NCBI RefSeq assembly: GCF_045679555.1
Contig: NC_092110.1
Location: 744,001-808,000 of the forward strand
Reading direction: 5' to 3'
Source: Salvelinus alpinus
Lineage: Eukaryota > Chordata > Actinopteri > Salmoniformes > Salmonidae
Length of the DNA stretch: 64,000 nt
Within the stretch, counting starts at the first letter, position 1. The number at the start of each line of letters is the position of its first letter. The notes under the pieces were generated by a model. It saw only the letters and a program-made list of their open reading frames with translations. It did no database searches and was not told the origin of the DNA. A program made the position numbers and the translations under genes. Of the stretch, positions 1 through 12,021 are shown one piece after another.

Positions 1-205
1 CTCTTCCTCTTAAGTTATTCCTAAGACTGAGGGCTCTATTTTCTGCTGAGGCTAAGGCGGCACAAGCGTCAAACGCACGTTAGTTTGCAATTTCGTCACG
101 TAAAAAATGTCACACTTGCATTTTCCAGCCCTAATGCCAGGTTCGACAATTTTCCTGTCTAACATCACCTCGTTGCGCTGAGGTGGGAGGGGTGGCACTA
201 TTTGA
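1..205. repeat. Diverged dispersed-repeat flank
   Basis: No reading frame of interest is seen here. The stretch looks like the left part of a dispersed repeat that the downstream LINE entered, because sequence of similar character resumes at about 2,336 after the LINE tail. This is inference from context only. Confidence 0.3.
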
Positions 206-1783
206 GGTGTGTCCTTACAAACAGCTCAGACACAAGAGGTATGTGGCAGGGTCTACAGTCAATCACGGATTACAAAAAGAAAACCAGCCCCGTCGCGGAC
301 CAGGATGTCTTGCTCCCAGACAGACTAAATAACTTTTTTGCTCGCTTTGAGGACAATACAGTGCCACTGACACGGCCCGCTACCAAAACCTGCGGGCTCT
401 CCTTCACTGCAGCCGAGGTGAGTAAAACATTTAAACGTGTTAACCCTCGCAAGGCTGCAGGCCCAGACGGCATTCCCAGCCGCGTCCTCAGAGCATGCGC
501 AGACCAGCTGGCTGGTGTGTTTACGGACCTATTCAATCAATCCTTATCCCAGTCTGCTGTTCCCACATGCTTCAAGAGGGTCACCATTGTTCCTGTTCCC
601 AAGAAAGCTAAGGTAACTGAGCTAAACGACTACCGCCCCGTAGCACTTACTTCCGTCATCATTAAGTGCTTTGAGAGAGGACCATATCACCTCCACCCTA
701 CCTGACACCCTAGACCCACTCCAATTTGCTTATCGACCCAATAGGTCCACAGACGACGCAATCGCAACCACACTGCACACTGCCCTAACCCATCTGGACA
801 AGAGGAATACCTATGTGAGAATGCTGTTCATCGACTACAGCTCAGCATTTAACACCATAGTACCCTCCAAACTCGTCATCAAGCTCGAGACCCTGGGTCT
901 CGACCCCGCCCTGTGCAACTGGGTACTGGACTTCCTGACGGGCCGCCCCCAGGTGGTGAGGGTAGGTAACAATATCTCCACCCCGCTGATCCTCAACACT
1001 GGGGCCCCACAAGGGTGCGTTCTGAGCCCTCTCCTGTACTCCCTGTTCACCCACGACTGCGTGGCCATGCACGCCTCCAACTCAATCATCAAGTTTGCGG
1101 ACGACACTACAGTGGTAGGCTTGATTACCAACAACGACGAGACGGCCTACAGGGAGGAGGTGAGGGCCCTCGGAGTGTGGTGTCAGGAAAATAACCTCAC
1201 ACTCAACGTCAACAAAACAAAGGAGATGATTGTGGACTTCAGGAAACAGCAGAGGGAGCACCCCCCTATCCACATCGACGAGACAGTAGTGGAGAGGGTA
1301 GTAAGTTTTAAGTTCCTCGGTGTACACATCACGGACAAACTGAATTGGTCCACCCACACAGACAGCGTTGTGAAGAAGGCGCAGCAGCGCCTCTTCAACC
1401 TCAGGAGGCTGAAGAAATTCGGCTTGTCACCAAAAGCACTCACAAACTTCTACAGATGCACAATCGAGAGCATCCTGTCGGGCTGTATCACCGCCTGGTA
1501 CGGCAACTGCTCCGCCCACAACCGTAAGGCTCACCATAGGGTAGTGAGGTCTGCACAACGCATCACCGGGGGCAAACTACCTGCCCTCCAGGACACCTAC
1601 ACCACCCGATGTCACAGGAAGGCCATAAAGATCATCAAGGACAACAACCACCCGAGCCACTGCCTGTTCACCCCGCTATCATCCAGAAGGCGAGGTCAGT
1701 ACAGGTGCATCAAAGCAGGGACCGAGAGACTGAAAAACAGCTTCTATCTCAAGGCCATCAGACTGTTAAACAGCCACCACTAA
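202..1783 (+). pseudogene. Broken LINE reverse transcriptase
   Basis: Two overlapping frames (202-705 and 671-1783) together encode reverse transcriptase. The first has the N-terminal finger region, with KAAGPDGIPSRVLR and a DYRPVALTS motif. The second, counted from 671, has the [10 protein letters not shown] motif at residues 111-120 and the catalytic FADD box at 142-145, then the thumb and the C-terminal region rich in basic residues. The frame shifts near 671-690, next to the FERG residues, where a few bases seem to be missing relative to related copies. The protein is therefore not made in one piece. The 202 start is arbitrary because the true ORF start is lost. Confidence 0.85.
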
Positions 1784-2325
1784 CATTTAGTGGCCGCTGC
1801 CAACATACTGACTCAACTCCAGCCACTTTAATAATGGGAATTGATGGAATTTATGTAAAAATGTATCACTAGCCACTTTAAACAATGCCACTTAATATAA
1901 TGTTTACATACCCTACATTACTCATCTCATATGTATATGTATATACTGTACTCTATATCATCTACTGCATCTTGCCATCTTTATGTAATACATGTATCAC
2001 TAGCCACTTTGAACTATGCCACTTTATGTTTATATACCCTACATTACTCATCTCATATGCATATACTGTACTCTATACCATCTAGTGCATCTTGCCAATG
2101 CCGTTCTGTACCATCACTCATTCATATATCTTTATGCACATATTCTTTATCCCTTTACACTTGTGTGTATAAGGTAGTAGTTGTGGAATTGTTAGGTTAG
2201 ATTACTCGTTGGTTATTGCTGCACTGTCGGAACTAGAGGCACAAGCATTTCGCTACACTCGCATTAACATCTGCTAACTATGTGTATGTGACAAATAACA
2301 TTTGATTTGATGATTTGATTTGAAA
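206..2325 (+). mobile_element. 5'-truncated non-LTR retrotransposon (LINE), CR1/L2/Rex1-like group
   Basis: The element carries the 3' half of a reverse-transcriptase ORF, a 3' UTR of about 540 bp and a short repeated tail (TTTGATTTGA units near 2,308-2,325). The endonuclease half is absent, which is the usual 5' truncation of LINE copies. A second, shorter copy of the same family lies at 13,075-14,034, with near-identical protein and the same tail. The exact clade is not certain from sequence alone. Confidence 0.85.
1861..2110 (+). repeat. Tandem duplication (about 131 bp) in the LINE 3' UTR
   Basis: A unit starting with TGTATCACTAGCCACTTT at about 1,862 is repeated at about 1,993 with few differences, including the shared CTCATCTCATATG and CTGTACTCTATA blocks. 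The second copy of this LINE at 13.6-13.9 kb has only one such unit, so the duplication belongs to this copy or its subfamily. Confidence 0.7.
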
Positions 2326-2335
2326 AGTGACCATT

Positions 2336-3090
2336 TTATGCAGCGCTAACGGGAAGTTAAGACCCACAAAAGCAGGTCTTAACTGAAACGCAGTTGATAA
2401 TGTCATGGATTTTGAGAGTGGAAGCGCAGCCTATCCAGCCATGATGCACAGTGCCCATGGAAGGAGAGATGTGCATTTGTGAATCTCATATTTAGAAATA
2501 TTACAAAAACGCTTGGTTTCCCCGCATTTTGTTTAATTTGATAAAAAACCAAGCATAGCCTACCCTCACCTTAATCAAGGCTGGTTTAGCAGCATCGCAT
2601 AGGTGCATCTTTCTATCCTGGCCATTAACCAAGTAGCCTATGAATAAAGGGGTTTTAAATGCTCTATTTTTGAAGTTTTTTTCCCCCCTCATGATTTTTC
2701 ATTGTTCACTATTTACATACTTCATTTCACTTGTTCAAGTAGAATATCCATCCCCATTTTCAAAGAGCACCCCTCGTCAGATAACGAAAGACATGCTCCC
2801 GGCTCCTCAAAACTATTCAAGTCACCTATAATGCCATATCAACAGCAGATTTTTTGGGAGAAATAAATATAGGCAACAATACAATTGGCACGAGCTTAGT
2901 ATTTTGTATAGACGTGCGAATGTCGATTCATAAAGCCATTTAAGCCTTCCATGTATACCATGGAACGAGAGAAGCAATTTATGATATCATGCTTCTGACA
3001 CCATCCTATTTAGAAATATTGTTGTTGTTTTAAAAAACAGATTGCTTGTTTTCCATTTCATATGATTAGAAACCAAGCCCTCCATAGGCA
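2336..3090. repeat. Dispersed repeat, part A
   Basis: No gene is visible. Blocks in 2,560-2,960 recur in the same order and orientation at 7,640-8,070: GGCTGGTT..A.CAGCA, GTTTAAATG.TCTAT, CATTTC.CTTGTTCAAGTA, then CCCCATTTT. The two stretches are diverged copies of one repeat. Confidence 0.55.
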
Positions 3091-3476
3091 GGGTTGGGTA
3101 GGTTACTTTCTAAATATAATCCATTAGTAGTTACTTGTCCAAAATTGTAATCAGTAACGTAACGTTTGGATTACAAAAACTCAGTAACGTAATCTGATTA
3201 CATTAAGTTACTTTTAGATTACTTCCCCGTTAATAAGAGTCATTAGTAGAAGACAAAAATGTATGTTACCAACTGAACGACATCTATTGCAGGATAAATC
3301 AATGTTAAAGTTTACATACCACATATGGATGTTAAATTTTACTTTATGGGTTGGTTGTGTAGGCTTTTAATAACCCATCGCTTTCTACTACATATAATAT
3401 GATTAAAATTATCTTTACATTAATATAATTCATAAATCAAAAAATGGATGTAACAACTACAGAGTGCCCCTATAAG
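3091..3476. repeat. Dispersed fish repeat, rich in GTAACGTAA and GATTAC words
   Basis: The stretch 3,100-3,230 repeats words such as AGTAACGTAA and TGATTACAT/TGTAATCAG, typical of an abundant teleost repeat. It appears to continue at 5,491 after the LTR insertion, since the flanking five bases ATAAG are duplicated there, and again at 7,055 after the L2 insertion. Confidence 0.5.
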
Positions 3477-3745
3477 TGTCACGCCGGTATAAAGGATTTG
3501 AAGACAGGTGCAGGAAAACACAATAGGGGTTTTTAACACACCCAAAACAAACACGTATACAAAACACTGGGCTGTACCCAAACAAAAGAGCGAGGGTAAA
3601 CCTTGTTGAAAGCCACGGGACGATACGCGCAATACACAATATATAAAGCACGCAGCATAACAGCTGCACAAATGCATAGGTCCTCACACCACCAACAAAC
3701 ATGGGAACACTAACCGACAAAGACAGAAGGAACAGAGGGCACATA

Positions 3746-5362
3746 CAGTGGGGAGAACAAGTATTTGATACACTGCCGATTTTGCAGGTTTTCCTACTTA
3801 CAAAGCATGTAGAGGTCTGTAATTTTTATCATAGGTACACTTCAACTGTGAGAGACGGAATCTAAAACAAAAATCCAGAAAATCACATTGTATGATTTTT
3901 AAGTAATTTATTTGCATTTTATTGCATGACATAAGTATTTGATCACCTACCAACCAGTAAGAATTCCGTCTCTCACAGACCTGTTAGTTTTTCTTTAAGA
4001 AGCCCTCCTGTTCTCCACTCATTACCTGTATTAACTGCACCTGTTTGAACTCGTTACCTGTATAAAAGACACCTGTCCACACACTCAATCAAACAGACTC
4101 CAACCTCTCCACAATGGCCAAGACCAGAGAGCTGTGTAAGGACATCAGGGATAAAATTGTAGACCTGCACAAGGCTGGGATGGGCTACAGGACAATAGGC
4201 AAGCAGCTTGGTGAGAAGGCAACAACTGTTGGCGCAATTATTAGAAAATAGAAGAAAATAGAAGAAGTTCAAGATGATGGTCAATCACCCTCGGTCTGGG
4301 GCTCCATGCAAGATCTCACCTCGTGGGGCATCAATGATCATGAGGAAGGTGAGGGATCAGCCCAGAACTACACGGCAGGACCTGGTCAATGACCTGAAGA
4401 GAGCTGGGACCACAGTCTCAAAGAAAACCATTAGTAACACACTACGCCGTCATGGATTAAAATCCTGCAGCGCACACAAGGTCCCCCTGCTCAAGCAGGC
4501 GCATGTCCAGGCCCGTCTGAAGTTTGCCAATGACCATCTGGATGATCCAGAGGAGGAATGGGAGAAGGTCATGTGGTCTGATGATTCAAAAATAGAGCTT
4601 TTTGGTCTAAACTCCACTCGCCGTGTTTGGAGGAAGAAGAAGGATGAGTACAACCCCAAGAACACCATCCCAACCGTGAAGCATGGAGGTGGAAACATCA
4701 TTCTTTGGGGATGCTTTTCTGCAAAGGGGACAGGACGACTGCACCGTATTGAGGGGAGGATGGATGGGGCCATGTATTGCGAGATCTTAGCCAACAACCT
4801 CCTTCCCTCAGTAAGAGCATTGATGATGGGTCGTGGCTGGGTCTTCCGGCATGACAACGACCCGAAACACACAGCCAGGGCAACTAAGGAGTGGCTCCGT
4901 AAGAAGTATCTCAAGGTCCTGGAGTGGCCTAGCCAGTCTCCAGACCTGAACCCAATAGAAAATCTTTGGAGGGAGCTGAAAGTCCGTATTGCCCAGCGAC
5001 AGCCCCGAAACCTGAAGGATCTGGAGAAGGTCTGTATGGAGGACTGGGCCAAAATCCCTGCTGCAGTGTGTGCAAACCTGGTCAAGAACTACAGGAAACG
5101 TATGATCTCTGTAATTGCAAACAAAGGATTCTGTACCAAATATTAAGTTCTGCTTTTCTGATGTATCAAATACTTATGTCATGCAATAAAATGCTAATTA
5201 ATTACTTAAAAATCATACAATGTGATTTTCGGGATTTTTGTTTTAGATTCCGTCTCTCACAGTTGAAGTGTACCTATGATAAAAATTACAGACCTCTACA
5301 TGCTTTGTAAGTAGGAAAATCTGCAAAATCGGCAGTGTATCAAATACTTGTTCTCCCCACTG
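3746..5362 (+). mobile_element. Full-length Tc1-like transposon with long IR/DR-type ends
   Basis: Inverted terminal repeats of about 198 bp (3,746-3,943 and 5,165-5,362) start CAGTGGGGAGAACAAGTATT and are nearly identical. The insertion is flanked by TA on both sides (3,744-3,745 and 5,363-5,364), the Tc1/mariner target. An inner copy of the outer repeat core (AAGTATTTGAT) lies at the inside end of each ITR, the IR/DR layout of fish Tc1 elements. The element sits inside the solo LTR at 3,477-5,485. Confidence 0.95.
4114..5146 (+). pseudogene. Tc1-like transposase, disabled near the N-terminus
   Basis: The natural start is the ATG at 4,114 ([14 protein letters not shown]), giving the first helix-turn-helix. 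The frame meets TAG at 4,249-4,251, and just there a 10-bp unit (GAAAATAGAA) is tandemly duplicated, shifting the frame by one. From 4,274 an open frame of 290 residues holds the second DNA-binding region and the complete DDE catalytic core: D103 (WSDD), D194 (HDND) and E229 (NPIEN). The last two are 34 residues apart, the DD34E spacing of Tc1. The catalytic part is intact but the protein is split, so activity in cis is unlikely. Confidence 0.92.
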
Positions 5363-5560
5363 TATATAACATACTAATCAGGTTGATGATAATGAATCCC
5401 GTTCAGTGAAGCCTAGAAAACCGGTGACCTAGACCTCCGGAACTGGTGAAAAGAATGAGCAGCAGTACCGGGGGGATCCGTGACAATAAGTCTATCAAAA
5501 GTGTGCGAGTTTGAGCATATGTCCATTAGGCCTATGGACAAAAAAAATTATCAGCATGAA

Positions 5561-7054
5561 TTCCCTCCGATGTCAACAACTACAGACCAGTATCCCTTCT
5601 TTCTTTTCTCTCCAAAACTCTTGAACGTGCCGTCCTTGGCCAGCTCTCCTGCTATCTCTCTCAGAATGACCTTCTTGATCCAAATCAGTCAGGTTTCAAG
5701 ACTAGTCATTCAACTGAGACTGCTCTTCTCTGTGTCACGGAGGCGCTCCGCACTGCTAAAGCTAACTCTCTCTCCTCTGCTCTCATCCTTCTAGACCTAT
5801 CGGCTGCCTTTGATACTGTGAACCATCAGATCCTCCTCTCCACCCTCTCCGAGCTGGGCATCTCCAGCGCGGCCCACGCTTGGATTGCGTCCTACCTGAC
5901 AGGTCGCTCCTACCAGGTGGCGTGGCGAGAATCTGTCTCCGCACCACGTGCTCTCACCACTGGTGTCCCCCAGGGCTCTGTTCTAGGCCCTCTCCTATTC
6001 TCGCTATACACCAAGTCACTTGGCTCTGTCATATCCTCACATGGTCTCTCCTATCATTGCTATGCAGACGACACACAATTAATCTTCTCCTTTCCCCCCT
6101 CTGATAACCAGGTGGTGAATCGCATCTCTGCATGTCTGGCAGACATATCAGTGTGGATGACGGATCACCACCTCAAGCTGAACCTCGGCAAGACGGAGCT
6201 GCTCTTCCTCCCGGGGAAGGACTGCCCGTTCCATGATCTCGCCATCACGGTTGACAACTCCATTGTGTCCTCCTCCCAGAGTGCTAAGAACCTTGGCGTG
6301 ATCCTGGACAACACCCTGTCGTTCTCAACTAACATCAAGGCGGTGACCCGTTCCTGTAGGTTCATGCTCTACAACATTCGCAGAGTACGACCCTGCCTCA
6401 CGCAGGAAGCGGCGCAGGTCCTAATCCAGGCACTTGTCATCTCCCGTCTGGATTACTGCAACTCGCTGTTGGCTGGGCTCCCTGCCTGTGCCATTAAACC
6501 CCTACAACTCATCCAGAACGCCGCAGCCCGTCTGGTGTTCAACTTTCCCAAGTTCTCTCACGTCACCCCGCTCCTCCGCTCTCTCCACTGGCTTCCAGTT
6601 GAAGCTCGCATCCGCTACAAGACCATGGTGCTTGCCTACGGAGCTGTGAGGGGAACGGCACCTCCGTACCTTCAGGCTCTGATCAGGCCCTACACCCAAA
6701 CAAGGGCACTGCGTTCATCCACCTCTGGCCTGCTCGCCTCCCTACCTCTGAGGAAGTACAGTTCCCGCTCAGCCCAGTCAAAACTGTTCGCTGCTCTGGC
6801 ACCCCAATGGTGGAACAAACTCCCTCACGACGCCAGGTCAGCGGAGTCAATCACCACCTTCCGGAGACACCTGAAACCCCACCTCTTTAAGGAATACCTA
6901 GGATAGGATAAAGTAATCCTTCTAGCCCCCCCCCCCCTTAAAAGAGTTAGATGCACTATTGTAAAGTGGTTGTTCCACTGGATATCATAAGGTGAATGCA
7001 CCAATTTGTAAGTCGCTCTGGATAAGAGCGTCTGCTAAATGACTTAAATGTAAA
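5561..7054 (+). mobile_element. L2-clade LINE, 5'-truncated
   Basis: The insertion splits the dispersed repeat between about 5,560 and 7,055. It carries most of a reverse transcriptase and ends with the L2-type 3' tail GTCGCTCTGGATAAGAGCGT then CTGCTAAATGA at about 7,011-7,043. The same tail words occur in SINEs of this window. Confidence 0.9.
5572..6906 (+). pseudogene. L2 LINE reverse transcriptase, C-terminal two thirds
   Basis: The frame is open from about 5,572 (NYRPVS) through to the TAG after KEYLG. Motifs in order are SGFK and LDLSAAFDTVNHQILL in the palm, then TGVPQGSVLGP, then the catalytic YADD at about 6,061-6,072, then the long L2 C-terminal region ending in a conserved FRRHLKPHLF block. 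No stop codon or shift is seen in this part. It is dead as an element because the endonuclease and 5' region are missing. Confidence 0.9.
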
Positions 7055-8300
7055 TTAGATTGAGCAATAAAAGCCCCACTTTTATTCCATAGGCTGGGAT
7101 CAGCAGCTGTTGCAAGAGCGCATTTTTCACTGGCTGTCCACTGGTTTCAATAACAATGATTGACAGGCAGCTTAAACTTCTTGAATTCAACCATTATTGG
7201 GTTCAAATACACATCTATATTTCTGAACAGCCATCCACAACAACCACAATCCATAAGGCGCAAATAGCTAAATGAGAGAGCAGCAGTGTGATTCACATCA
7301 ATGCTCTATGCAGATATCAATAATAAGTGATATCCGTATTGCCGTAGACTATACCACTCCTTTCATCCTTACCTCCAAGCGTTTATTCAAGTTGGAAAAT
7401 CTTTGGATGCCGATAGCAATCGCACCATTGGAAGACATAGCTTGGACTGTAGCCTTCCAAAAGCCTTTTCCCGCGATTGATCAAACACATTTGTGGTGTC
7501 ATCGTAGTGGCTTGTGGTCCGACACACTCAGGTGGAACAAACTTAAACTTGTGCCTTTTTCAATGCTGATTTGAATGTCATTTAGAAAACAGAGAAGTGT
7601 CAATGATGTAATCTGTTACTCCCCCAACCCTGTTCATAGGCTACCCTTACCCTTGGCCTCGGCTACTATAACGAAGGCTGGTTCAACAGCAATGCGTCAT
7701 GCCTTTAAAAAAGAAATCTTGGCCTTGAAAAGTAGCCTAACCATAAAAGGTGTTTAAATGGTCTATATGTTAGAGTGCCTTGAATTGAAAATATACTGCA
7801 CATCCTAAAACATACACACATATGCCTACCTGCATACGTCATTTCGCTTGTTCAAGTATCCACCCCCATTTTAAAAGAGAGAGACTCATGCGGTTACCAA
7901 AGACACGCACCTCCAAACTTATTTAAATTATTCAGTCCTATATTGCAGTATCAAAAGTAGGCCTAGGCTATATATTGCTTATAAAACGTGTATCACACGT
8001 ACAATACAATTTACGGAAGCCAAGTATTTTCTATTCTAGGAGAAATGCGATGCATAAAGACATGTTGGCTAGGCTAGGCTCATTCAAACCAATTACAACA
8101 ATGTCTACTGCCAACACCCCAAACATAGGCTATTGAACAAACACTGGATGATATTATTTTACTGTGGCCTATGCTATTTAATAAACTGTAGTATCAATCC
8201 ACAATGGACAAGGAGGAGAATATTTAGTCCCCCAGCCGAATTGGAGTTGATGACAACGCAAAGACCTTCAATAACCTACAGAACTTGAGACAAACGCATT
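7055..8300. repeat. Dispersed repeat, part B
   Basis: Continuation of the repeat interrupted by the LTR and the L2 element. The part 7,570-8,120 is a diverged direct copy of 2,500-3,060. There are no coding features beyond chance ORFs. Confidence 0.5.
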
Positions 8301-9450
8301 CAGTATTAAGCCATGGAACACGTTGATTGGCTGATAAGTGGCCAAGCCCTCATCACGCCTACGACTTGTTTATTCATCAAACCCCAGCCCTTTCACGCCA
8401 CCGCCACCTACTGTGCTCATAATTCCGGTTGTGAAAATAGCAAAAATATTTCTGACTCACCCCCCGACCTAATAACACTACCGCCATTGCTTAGACGTAC
8501 CATTGCTTTATGTTTGTTAAAATATAGCCCTGAACATGTGAACTTTTTCAGAAATGTGTCATATTACTGAGAACCTGTTCTGAAAATCACTGTATGTATG
8601 TGGTAATCACTGTATGTATGTGGTTCTTGTGGTTTGCTCTGCACGTTATCTTGGTTTATCCTTCCTCTTCCTCTCTCCTTTGCCACAAAGCACATATTTC
8701 TTTATTTTCCTGAACAGCACTTTGTCACTGTGTGTGGTCACTCCTGTAGTACCTCAGGGTTAGCTTTACCCTTTCCTCTCCAAAGTTATGTTTGTTGTAT
8801 TCTCACCCTCACATTTCCATATTAACCAAGAATCCAATGTCAAGACGTCCACCCTGCAGTACCTCAAGGTTACCTTGACCTCCTGTCCCCTCCACCGTAC
8901 GAACGTCTCTTCCTCTTACCCTGCTTTCATAACCAAGTGGGAAGGTGGTATTTATCTCATACAACTGGGAAAAATCCACTTGAACATCCCTCCAACTAGT
9001 AATTACTAGTGGGAAACTCATATATTTAACCCTGAGCTCTGACTTCTTCCACATGCTGACCTCTGACATCACATACTAAGGAAATTACCTTGATATCAAC
9101 ATTTTCAGCAGTTAAATGCAACAACAAAAAAAGCAATCTATGAATATGCTTTTTGAACACTATCATTTGGTTACAAGCATGATACTGTAGCTGTACTTTT
9201 AGTTTATGGTTGAAGCAGCTTGTTGGCCATTAGCTAATCTGCGTTTCTCAACAAGTTCAAAGCCCGTGAATGCATCCAACTGGTATTTACAACTTCACAA
9301 CTGGTCATTTCCACCTTCCCACTTGGTTATGAATGCAGCATTAATCTCTCCCGCTTTCTGTTCTTCTTTCTATCGCACTCAAGCACTTCCAACCACCACA
9401 GATAAGAGGCACTTTTCTCTAGTGTGAAACTCAGGTAGCATCTGTATATG
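8301..9450. repeat. Non-coding stretch with an inverted repeat pair
   Basis: No gene is seen. A block of more than 20 bp containing CATAACCAAGTGGGAAGG at about 8,926-8,950 recurs inverted at about 9,310-9,345, with weaker similarity inward. This may mark the ends of a small non-autonomous DNA element about 400 bp long. Confidence 0.45.
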
Positions 9451-9577
9451 GGTGATTCTACAGAAGTGTTACAAATTGCAGTCCCACCCCACAAAAAAAG
9501 TTACAAAATTTAGGACATTTATTGACACCCAGAATCATAACACATTTTGACATGTTCATAACCATGCCATAATATGT

Positions 9578-12016
9578 CATAACAGCTGACATAACTTGTC
9601 ATAATATGGTCATAACACTGTCATGACATATATTTAGACCTGTTGTGACATATATTGCATTATTTTATGGCTGGTTATGACACCTACACAAGAGCGTCAA
9701 AACCCACAAAACCTACCACACAAGGCAAAACATTCCATTACACCAAAGCGTACTTGTCAACAGTATGTTTATGTTATATAACATTTTCTGAAATTGATCA
9801 TATAAGATCATTGTAATTGCACAGACATTGACTTCAGACATACGCCTACCGCAAAGCTCTGTTGCTGATGACTTGGATGAATACAGGAGCAGATTTTAGG
9901 AGCAGGACTGATGACTGACATAAGGGCATGCACGTAATAGGCTTATCTGGCTTATATGATTTAAAAACTATGTTTTAGTCCAAGTAAAGTGACACAGGAG
10001 CCCCACCTGTTTTGAGCCCCACATTTTTTGCAATTAAAAAAAAATTACATAATGATATATATATATATATATTTTGAGGGGGTTTGCCTGTTTTGCATCT
10101 TATTTTGGCATTAATACGTGTCACATATCAGTTTGCAAGCAATGTAAAAAAATATATAATAATAATAATTGAGTTAATAAAGCCTCCAAACATGGTCTCT
10201 TTTTTGCTTTCTTAAGGCAGTTCCAAAATGCAGGAGTTTCAGCCTAGCTCAGTGCTTTCTGTGGTGGTGGGGCAGCAAGCGGAAAATACAGAGTGTAGGG
10301 TTTGGTAATGTTCTCTAGTTGCGCCGTGATTGGCTCAGTGTTGGGTCACTCATGGGGACACTACGTCACTGCCAAATCTAAAAGTAGAGCTCGAAATTTC
10401 AAGCCCCTTGGGTGCTGCCAAAGAGTTACATTAGAAGTGCCCATCCAAGAAGGCTCAAGGTCATTGGCCACAGATAAAATGATGTCAAATCAAGTTATAT
10501 CTACAGTAGCTTAGATTGGACTGATCATGTCAACATCATACTTTCAAAATCTTAGCTAGCAGTCATGAATCAAGTCGACAATCTACTGGCAAATCCTTTT
10601 CAATTCTTGTCATCTGAAGATAAATAATTAAGAGAAATTGGAGATAAAACGTATCGGCATTGCAAAGCAAAGCAATCACTAGCCTGCTATTCAGTGGAGT
10701 GGGTGTGTGGTCCCAATTCCCGGTTCAAGTCTCTTTTCCAAACTTAACATGATTAACATTCAACATTGGCCATGCCATCAATGAGGCATGATTTCTGCCG
10801 CGCTCAAAACTGTTAACTCAGAACTGGGAAATCTGACTTCAGTGAGTTCAATACAACTGGGAACTCAGGAAAAAAAAAAACTCAGACTGGGAAAATACCT
10901 TTGAACGGTCATCCAACTCGAATTGTAAGTCGGGAACTGGGCCTCTTTCTAGAATTACGACCTGAAGATTACTAACGTCAGTAATGATTTTTTTTTAACG
11001 AGTTCCCAGTATTCTTGAAAGCACAATAAATCAAGAGAATGCCAGACATTGATGACAAGGTTTGATGGCAAAATTTGCCCACGAAGGACCGCCGCACCAC
11101 CTTCCTGTTCAAGTGAGTACAGCACAACAAGGTGAGTCCAAAAATGAATTGTATGCTGCTGCATAAATTATATAATATGCCAGGGAGACATGAATACTGT
11201 AGCTAAGAAAGTAATACTAAGTGTATGTTGTGTAGTAAGCTGTTAGTAGCCCATGTACAGTACAGTATATACATATGAGATGAGTAAAGCGAGATATGAT
11301 TTGTAATTGATATGATTTGTAATAATTTGGTCGATGCACATGTAGTCTTTAACCTGTTTTAGAGAAATGTAATGATCAAATATTGTAAAAGTTTCATTGT
11401 CTGCTTATATGCCCTTTATTTATTCTACGGCTCTGACTTGGTGTACAGGGAGAATACTGTAAGAATGGCTCATTTTCTGAATTCAGTCATTATACATTTC
11501 AAACGTGCTGAACAAAGTTATATTGACTACGTCCATCCTAGCTCGCTCATTAATGTCTTAATCGAAATTAATCGTCCCCTTATGCCATAGTTTGTATATC
11601 TCAATTGTTAGTAGAAACCACATTTGTTTAAGCAAGTCAGCCATATCAGCTATGTTTTTTTAAAGGCAGTAAATGAGGCTGAATGAACGGTTTCGCTGCC
11701 AGACAAGGCTCCGATGATGTGTTGGGACTGCTTTTGGGACAGCTTTATGTAGACCCTAAAGGTTTGTGGGCACCGTTTGTCACCGTTATAGTGCAATTAA
11801 TGTATTGCTTAGTGTTGTGTAGTGGCTTTGCTGGCATGCATCCCCCAATTTTTGTTGTTGTTGCTTGCCCCACCAAAATGTACATGCTAAAATTGCCATT
11901 GTCCAGGTGTCATAACCATCCATAAAATAACGCAATATATGTCACTACAGGTGTAAATAGTCGTGTAATGACAGTGTTATGACTATATTATCACAGGTTA
12001 TGACAAGTTATGTCAG
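9578..12016. mobile_element. Large non-autonomous element with inverted ends
   Basis: The left end (about 9,578-9,695) and right end (about 11,900-12,016) are inverted copies. Both contain GCTGACATAACTTGTCATAA, then GTCATAACACTGTCAT, then GTGACATATATTGC and GGTTATGACACCT when read inward. Between them are about 2.2 kb of non-coding DNA, including a compact repeat (10,190-10,960) that ends in sequence rich in AACTGGGAA words. No transposase frame is visible. The right outer boundary is overwritten by a Tc1 fragment at 12,022, so the true ends and target duplication cannot be read. Confidence 0.65.
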
Positions 12017-12021
12017 CTGTG

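Larger units (their letters stand above)
3477..5485. mobile_element. Probable solo LTR, split by a Tc1-like transposon
   Basis: The sequence begins TGTCACG and ends CGTGACA, giving TG...CA termini. It is flanked by a 5-bp direct repeat ATAAG (3,472-3,476 and 5,486-5,490). Removing the Tc1 element at 3,746-5,362 leaves about 390 bp, a usual LTR length. No gag or pol sequence lies next to it, so this would be a recombined solo LTR. The alternative is a short DNA transposon with terminal inverted repeats. Orientation is not certain. Confidence 0.65.

Noticed and set aside
4450..5085. A 211-residue minus-strand ORF
   Set aside because: It is the antisense shadow of the Tc1 transposase catalytic region.
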